Below, piece by piece: positions 57,096-64,000 of a DNA stretch of 64,000 bases (position 1 is the stretch's first letter; each line of letters starts with the position of its first letter). The stretch is from Buxus sempervirens. Its lineage: Eukaryota > Streptophyta > Magnoliopsida > Buxales > Buxaceae. The notes below the pieces were generated by a model, which saw nothing but the letters and a program-made list of their open reading frames with translations, was not told the origin of the DNA and searched no databases. Where the stretch lies: positions 42,584,766 through 42,648,765 of the forward strand of contig OX387184.1 in NCBI GenBank assembly GCA_947561395.2, given 5' to 3'. The position numbers were made by a program, and so were the translations under genes.

Positions 57096-58250
57096 GTCCA
57101 ACAACACCAAAACTTTGATCACCTGTTCCAGTTTAGAGAAACAAGTATTTTTCTTGCTTAAACTATTGTGTGAAGTTATATTTTCTTTTTAAAGTCTGAG
57201 ATTCTTTTGTAATGTGATCAATGAGGATTTTGAGATGCTTTTAAAGTGGATTTGAACAAGGATAATCAATAAAAAATAAAAAAAACAAAGACAAAGATGT
57301 AAAGTTATGAGTTTTTTCTGCATTAGGCTTGCACCTGTTTTCCAGATAAACCAATTTTTTTACCCTAGTTCTAGTTCGATTCAAGTCTGGAGTCCTTCAT
57401 GAGATTTGTGTTATTTTTATTTTAGTTTAATGTAAAAATATGTTCGAGACCCTACACTATGAGTAGCTATTTTATTTTTAATTTTTCTTTGGTTCAGATT
57501 TTCACAGGGAAATGTCTAACAATAAACTTTGCAGCTTCAGATATCTTAAACGAAAATGAATTTTTAAAAACTGCTATAAGTTATTTTAGTGCTTAAAGTT
57601 ATGATTCTAAGGAATCAGATTTTGCACAATTATGTTAAGAATTGAGGGAGATATGAATCTTTGAATGCGGATAGCGCAGTAGTTCAGGTTGTTTCATTTT
57701 TTTGGTTCCTTTGTTTATTGTGATTTTCTTACTTACATTTGTTCTTGTTTTGTTTTATTTTTTGTTATTTTACTACATGAGATGTAACAAAGTGGCCCTC
57801 CATTCTCCCGATGTAGATATGTTATTATAAATGAAAGTCTAAAACATTTTATTGGAAGTGGTCGAATCAGCCCCATTTCTTATTCTTTTTAATTTGGGTT
57901 TCTTTGCTTTAGAATTCTTATGTGCATGTAGGATGTAGCATAGCAATCCCCCACTCCTCCCTTGTATATATGAGAAAGATAAAATTAAAAAGAAAATGGA
58001 AAAAGAAAAGAAGAATAAAAAATAATAAATAAATAAATATTTTTTGGAGTAGCCGAGTACATTGCTCCATGTTGGAAGCTTTGATTTAGATTTCTTTATT
58101 TTGGATTTTTTATACATAAGTATTATGGGATGTAGCATAGCAACACCACCCCCCCCCCCCCCCCCCCCCCCCATTCTTCCAATGTTTGTACACATGTGAT
58201 CATAAATAAATATATATATAAAAGATAAAAAAAAAAATTAAGTGACAATA
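57096..58250 (+). other. Right arm of the inverted LTR pair, last piece; no gene
   Basis: The AT-rich sequence near 58040-58240 is the inverse of 2394-2530. A related shorter segment occurs at 57900-57970 (GGATGTAGCATAGCAA shared). It holds a run of 24 C at 58149-58172. No coding region is seen; the Gly-containing minus-strand frame at 57839-58195 is read from the C run. Confidence 0.5.
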
Positions 58251-59262
58251 AATCAGCCCCAAATATGATCCAATTGATTTAAGGGAACCCATTTTGGTGG
58301 GACAACTCAGGGTGTTCAAGGACTTCCCTGGGTTGTAATCGGGTCACTTATCCGGAATCATTCGTGCAGACCAAAAATCAACAAAGTGTTTACCTGCACC
58401 ATTTCAGGTAGTGGCGACTCTATTAAACATATAACATGCTTTTTCAGCGCGCCCAAGGTACACACACTTATCTAATGGGATTAATTAACGATATATATGT
58501 TATTTTATTAATTTATATAAATTTAGTAAGACTTTAATCAATATTTATTAATGTCTCTCTTATTAGTTTTTTAATATACAACTAATTTTTAAATTATTTA
58601 TTTAATTAAATAAAATAAAATATTTAGATAGAATTCTATTAAAGTAATTTTGCTTTAGATTGTCAATATAACATGAATCTATAGGATAAATATCTTTAAT
58701 TTAATAAAAATAATAATTTTGCTTTAGCTTTGTCAAACCCTAGAATGGAAATAAAACTAAGTAGAGACTCTAAAACAAAACTATAAACAACAAAATTTAT
58801 AGTCTAAACCCTATATATAATAGTAAATATAAATAATTAAAATAAACTATTTAAACTGAATAAAAGGAAGGAATTGTTCGTCTAAGTAGAAATTCTAAAA
58901 TATTAATGATTAATGATATATATATTATCATATTTTATATGCATGTTATCCAATTTTAGTTACTAATTTAAATAGACGTCTCTCTTGTTTAGTTAACATC
59001 TCACTTCGTAATGTACTTTTATATTGTTTTTTAAAAACCTTTTTAAATAGAAGATTATGTGGAATTAAAGACTATAGGGAAGGATATTTTAGGTATGTGA
59101 AAATAAAAAAAACATTTAAGGTAATTCGTGCTTTTAATAGTAGTATAGATATAGATATAGATATGTGCATTTGATTTAGGGTTTTGAACCTTATTAAGCT
59201 TGCTTTTTGGCATTCCTACATGTTGAATCTTCTATGTATAGTTGCTCTCTTATTTATATATA
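58251..59262. other. AT-rich spacer; second Helitron-like 5' end
   Basis: No gene is seen. At 58412 TGGCGACTCTATTAAAC resembles the first 10 bases of the Tat PBS and may mark an old LTR border, but this is weak. On minus, ATCTATACTACTATTAAAAGC (5' T at 59149) resembles the Helitron-like 5' end at 61207. About 100 bp next to it (59049-59147) is also shared with 61105-61202. Confidence 0.4.
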
Positions 59263-59799
59263 CTAGTAATAGTGAACGTGCGGTGCACGTTGTGAATGAT
59301 TCTCATAGTTTGTGTGGATAAAATCAAATTAGAGCTTAAGTAGCATGGATATTACAATAGTCAAAGTTTTGATTTATTCATATTTCTATATGAAATGCCC
59401 TAGAATTGTAGCAAACTCTAGAAGGCATAGACCTAACTAAAGATTAGAGTGAGTTTATTATAAATTTTCAAGTATAGTATATTTCAAAAATTAAAAAGTT
59501 CAACATTTAAATCTACCAATTTTATAAATTTGGCGTTTAAAGGTTTTTATTATATTTATAATAAATAAATTGCATATCCTTAAATTTAATTAAATTATCT
59601 AAATTACTGTATCCTAAAAAAAACAACTGGATGACTTATCACCGATCAAACATTAAAAAAAAAGAATATTCACTGGTTAAGAAAGGTTAAGAAATCGATT
59701 TGAAAACCAGTAAACATTAAGAGGGTATGGAATGGATTTGCCTACCTGATACTATGATCATTAGTTGCTGACTTCACTTATTCTCTTGAATTCACAGGC

Positions 59800-59844
59800 T
59801 TTGGAGGGTTATGGCACAGTCCATGTTATTAAAAGACTTCCGGT
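59800..59844 (+). pseudogene. Exon-like fragment, 45 bp
   Basis: TTGAATTCACAG precedes and GTGAGTGC follows a 45-bp open segment encoding ALEGYGTVHVIKRLP, so both splice sites fit consensus. I do not recognise the protein. It may be a captured exon in the Helitron, or chance. Confidence 0.25.
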
Positions 59845-60359
59845 GAGTGCTGACCAATGCTTATCATGAAATGGATAATTTTAGATGTTTGAGGGTAAAC
59901 ATTGTTCATAAAATTAGTTTAGTAGTCTTTGTCAGAGTGGTAAGTATTTCATGCCATCGTGTTGCAAATTACTAACTAGATGTGCTTTTATTTACGTATA
60001 AGTTTTTAAAATCTTTTCTCGTCTCAAAAGTGAATCAAAGCTATCTATTTTATTCTAGGAACATTTGATTTTAATCTTATTTTCAAAACAGTGTGTTATA
60101 TACAAATTCTAGAGGAAGTTAGAGTGGATGTACAATGTTGTTTTGCAGTTTAGTTAATTTTGTATTGCAGCGACTATAACTGGGAGACACATACGACCTG
60201 TGAATAGTTCTTAAGAGGAAAAAGGAACTAAAAGATAGACTGAGAAAATAGAAGAAAATTGATGTGCTATGTTCAATGTTAATCAAATCGATCCAAAACT
60301 CCCAAAAGAAGCGATTCCTAACAAAGTCTTAGACAAATAAAACAAACAAGTAAATACCT

Positions 60360-60516
60360 GCATTGATCGGAACTCACAGTCTCGAAATTGTGAAAATAAC
60401 TTCTTCCAATTGATCACTTCACCGCTTCGAGTAGAAACAGAGGCCCAGAGACTAACTTTCTTGAAAATACCCATCTCCATTGAAAATCCCAGATCCCAGT
60501 AACACCCTAGAATCAA
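60360..60516 (-). pseudogene. First-exon-like fragment of an unknown gene
   Basis: On the minus strand an ATG at 60516 (or 60480) opens a frame of up to 52 codons to a good donor, CAATGCAG|GTATTTAC (near 60360). The peptide includes MEMGIFKKVSLWASVSTRSG and KKLFSQFRDCEF; I do not recognise a family. No matching downstream exon was found. Its GC content is higher than its surroundings, as expected for a captured gene piece. Confidence 0.35.
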
Positions 60517-61207
60517 AAGCCCAAACTCTCTTTTGTTCTTTTGTACGAGTGAAAATTTATCCCTAAAGGTATTATCAGATTAATTAAATAAAATATTTTT
60601 TTACCAAAATATGAGGAAAACAAAAATACGTGAATCTATTAAATATTTTAATAGATTAAAATAAAATGTTCCAATCTAACGATTGGAAATTTATCCCTAA
60701 AGAATTAGGTATGGTCGTTTTGTTCTATAAATATTTTAATTTTTGATAATCTGAATATTTAATTTGAATCCTTCTCCACGTTAATAAAAAGAGTGTCCCA
60801 ATCCAACGATTAATTAAAAAGTAAAAATAAAAAAAGAGTGTCCCAATCTGAATTCTCTATTCTAACGATTAATTAAAATAATAAAAATAAAAGGATGCAG
60901 ATGAAAGAAAGACTACCTTTATCCAGAGTCTCTCTTCTAGCCATATTTTACCTAAAATTATCTGTGAATATTTTAATTTTCATAATCTGAATATCTTAAT
61001 TTGAATCCTTCTCCACGTTAAATAAAAAGAGTGTCCCAATCTAACAGTTAATTAAAACGTAAAAATAAATCCTCTCTTCGTTTTTTAATTGTTGGATTTT
61101 ATTAGAATTAAAACAAAATATGGAATTAAAGATATAGAGAAGGACATTTTAGGTCTATGAAAACTAAAAACACTCAAGGTAGTTCGTGCTTTTAATAGTA
61201 GTATATA

Positions 61208-62170
61208 TATATATTTTATAATTTTAAAACAATATATTTTATTATTGGAAAAGGCAGGTTGGCAGTCTCGTGCTTTGTATTGCCTCTTAATGCTTGGGTA
61301 TAGTTCTACGGCCCAACCTTGGGCCCAGCAAGCTTGGACAAAGACCATATATTTTATATATAACCTCTAGCCCAACCTGAGCCTACCTACTTGCCTGGCG
61401 CCTAGTCATACTCAAAACCCTTTTGAAATCATAGTAGAGCAAAAATTCAAAACAATAACTTAAATTATTTCAGACCGATTAATCCATGCAGCCTTTGCTT
61501 GTTTATTACTTATAATCTATATTAATATATAAAGGGAATAGGGGGAAATTCGGGCTTGACAATCCATACCAAATCGCCCTTCATATTTTCCCTATTTTAC
61601 AAGTTTGCTATGTCATATCAACATAACTAACAAAAACATGCACTCTATTTTAACATGGAGTATTTTCTAAGTGGACCCCAAGAATTTTGTTATTTGCTAT
61701 GCAATCGCCTAGTATTATATAAAAGGAAGACAAGGGATTTTGGCTACACATTTGATCTAAAATTCCCTCCAGAAAATTATAAGAACTCCCCACCCACCAA
61801 AAGCTACCCATAGCTTATTTATATGTACATGTGGTGTCAATGCACAATCCACTAAACAATTTGTGAATATGTATTATTGCACGTGTCACCGCTAGTCACA
61901 AATAAAATATGTTATAATAAGTTAATTCTAGAAAATTTCCTAGCATAAGATTAAGATAATAGTTCAAGATTCAAATAATAATTAATTTATTAAAAAAAAC
62001 TTTATGTTAACTTGTAAACTAGCAGGCCCCTACACCTAGGATTGGGACCAAACAATGCCCAAGTATACATAATTTCTCCCTTTGTTTTTATTATTGTATA
62101 TTTTTGAACTAAAACTCTCTTTAATACAGAAGTGTTATATATTGTGGTTTTATTGAGAGGTAGTCTAAAT
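61208..62170. other. AT-rich spacer, no gene seen
   Basis: Low-complexity A/T stretches with no recognisable coding, RNA or mobile-element signal. Confidence 0.6.
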
Positions 62171-64000
62171 TTTCTTTTATGTGTCCCATTGCCTTCTACT
62201 CCTCTGTCATCTACTATTAGTTTATCCTCTTTTGTGGAAATACTGAAAGAATCAACTTCACATGAATCCAGCTCTACTTTCTACCCTACCAAGTATGAAC
62301 TACTTTTCCTTCTTTAGGAACAAGAGATGAGCCATTTGTGCATTTTCTCAAGACAATGCGTAACCATTCTTCTTACTTCTACAGTAAAATAAGGAAATAT
62401 GCATCAGTGGATGCTTCAAGGGTATATAGATGTCACCAACACTTTTTCCTCCCATTAGAAGATCCCGTCCAGAGAAGAATCAGAGATGACCTTCCCTCAT
62501 ACCAGCTAAAGTGATCTTGGATCTCTAGATAAGCACCCATTATTGAAGGAAGTGAGTTTTTTCATTCTCTAATTGTCACTAGCTAACCCAATATTACCTA
62601 AAAAAACTGTCTTCCAAGAACAGCTGATGTACTATATGTTGATTCTTTTATGGGGGTTGTGAAATTTTTCAAAATGTTAAACAAGCATGTAATTAAATTC
62701 AACTTTTTGGGATTGGCAGCATGAATCTTATTTAACCATCCCAGTTTTTAAATGATTCTGGGAAGCAGGTCCAAGAAGCCAGTCTCTGTAAAAATGTCTG
62801 AAAACAAAGTGAGAAGACCTGGGCAAGTTCCATGAATCAATATGGAGTGATCCTTGATACGCTGGCCATGTCCATTACACGAGTGTCCTCCCGTTATATG
62901 CATCCGATCTTGGAAGTTACTAATAACTGCCAAGATCTTCCCCCTCGGTCAATTTAGAACCACAAAGGAAGGCAGTTCAATGGGGTTCGTAAGTCCAAGT
63001 CTAATCCCACATTGAAGAAAAGAACAATAAAACTAACACTTTATAACACCTCATCAGGAGTCTTTCAATTGCCGAGCTCGGTTGCGCGGGCTTGTAACCC
63101 AAGTGGGGGCATTAGGGTCGGCTGGACATAGGCTTGGTTCCTCTGGTCGGGTTTGATGGGGGCAACTACTGGCTTGTCCAATCCAAGTGAAGAGATGAAC
63201 CATGTGATCCGAGCGAAGGCTTGGATCCCTTGGCTCCTAGAGAGGAGGGCACTGCGTCAGGCTGGCTTCACAGAGCAGCGATGACCTCCCGCTCTTTACA
63301 GTGGAAGGATAACGAGCCGGTTCCCCACAGCCCAGCATGGCCCGATGAGCCGATACCAAACTGGACAGCCACCCTTTTGGCTGCAAATCAGCCATCTTGG
63401 GTCGCTTTATCGGTTTTCACCAAACCGATCCCTTCCATAATCTTGAAGCAGCTGAACCAAGTGATCCGAGCGATGAACCATGTGATCCGAGCAAAGGCTT
63501 GGATCCCTTGGCCCCTAGAGAGGGCACTGCGTCAGGCTGGTTTCACAGAGCAGCGATGACCTCCCGCTCTTTACAGTGGAAGGATAACAAGCCGGTTCCC
63601 CACAGCCCAGCATGGCCCGATGAGCCGATACCAAACTGGACAGCCACCCTTTTGGCTGCAAATCAGCCATCTTGGGTCGCTTTATCGGTTTTCACCAAAC
63701 CGATCCCTTCCATAATCTTGAAGCAGCTGAACTGGATGAACCTCACTGGCTAGTAGTACAAGCGGTCTGATCTTTTAAAAACCATCGGTTCGTCCATAAC
63801 CCGTTGCAGTTTTGAGTATACGATGATTCTGAGCATTTTACAAGAAATTTATACTATTAAGAAACTTGTGAGATGCCGGACATGTGCTTTAAAAACTGAA
63901 AGAAACCATTATTTGTTACAAGTTGAGCCGAAAATCCCACCCTGATCATTGGACTTCCGAATCCTACAAATGCAAGGCTTTCTTATGGACATTACAGTAG
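62171..64000. repeat. Right copy of the long direct repeat (partner 1-1155)
   Basis: It matches the left copy to the last base of the window. It contains about 324 bp (62378-62701) missing from the left copy, where the left junction is at a shared ACTT. It also has a tandem duplication of a 278-bp module. The minus-strand frame 62748-62933 is open here but stopped in the left copy; its product is not recognised. Confidence 0.85.
63194..63746. repeat. Tandem duplication, 278-bp unit, 2 copies
   Basis: GATGAACCATGTGATCCGAGC starts both units (63194 and 63472), which are almost identical, so duplication is recent. The left copy of the direct repeat has one unit. Frames of 112 and 118 codons across it are not supported as genes. 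Confidence 0.85.

Larger units (their letters stand above)
59263..61207 (-). mobile_element. Probable non-autonomous Helitron
   Basis: On the minus strand the 3' end is CTAG (59263-59266) followed by T. It is preceded at 8 nt by the hairpin AACGTGC-ACC-GCACGTT (59275-59291), the standard Helitron 3' layout. The 5' end (61207) reads TATACTACTATTAAAAGC, like the related end at 59149 that has the expected TC after A. Inside are a three-times repeated GAGTGTCCCAATC segment (60780-61050) and two exon-like fragments. No Rep/helicase gene is present. Confidence 0.5.

Noticed and set aside
57839-58195. 118-codon Gly-rich frame
   Set aside because: The Gly stretch is the complement of the 24-C run; no gene support.
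58412-58429. PBS-like TGGCGACTCTATTAAAC
   Set aside because: Only about the first 10 bases match the Tat PBS, and no clear LTR end lies at the required distance, so it is not called as a PBS.

Overview
The window is repeat-dominated plant nuclear DNA, most likely from a dicot. The grounds are Ty3/gypsy Tat-lineage retrotransposons with plant-specific antisense genes (plant mobile domain, DUF7745), plant-type introns, a Tekay-type solo LTR, Helitron-like termini and AT-rich spacers. No complete host gene, tRNA, rRNA or CRISPR array was found. The species cannot be named from the sequence.

The layout is a nest. Element A (minus strand, 4987-54469, TSD ATGAG) is a giant Tat retrotransposon of about 22.7 kb before later insertions. 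Element B (plus strand, 27562-50653, TSD CCTTC, 23.1 kb) is a close relative that inserted in opposite orientation into A's 5' leader, between A's PBS and gag. A 3.7 kb Tekay-like solo LTR (11077-14788) sits in an intron of A's antisense PMD gene. A itself had inserted into one arm of an older head-to-head pair of LTR-like sequences (about 2318-4330 on minus; 4469-4986 continued at 54475-54904 and 57096-58250 on plus). That arm also carries a related 2.2 kb solo LTR (54905-57095).

A and B share one plan: 2.3 kb LTR; Arg-type PBS; a roughly 3.3 kb leader with two tandem-repeat families; gag; protease with a G-patch-like segment; RT; gypsy RNase H; archaeal-type RNase H; integrase; then two intron-containing genes on the opposite strand (DUF7745-like, then PMD-like with coiled coil and RG-rich ends); PPT; LTR. 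Both copies are damaged. B keeps an uninterrupted RT-RNase H-integrase frame of 1125 codons. Many stops in both copies look like C-to-T changes at CAG or CGA.

The most unusual feature is a family of 27-nt palindromic units (TGTATCCGGC-N7-GCCGGATACA and variants). I count 40 units in 11 clusters. They lie upstream of all three predicted promoters of each element (LTR, PMD gene, DUF7745 gene) and in the leader. The solo-LTR relative keeps the 27-nt length with compensatory changes in both arms. This looks like a self-recognition or co-regulation system, possibly read by the element's own PMD or DUF7745 protein.

The flanks hold a direct repeat joining both window ends (1-1155 and 62171-64000, offset 62,170), a roughly 174-nt hairpin (1170-1343), and a probable non-autonomous Helitron (59263-61207) with exon-like fragments. 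The rest is AT-rich sequence in which I see no gene.
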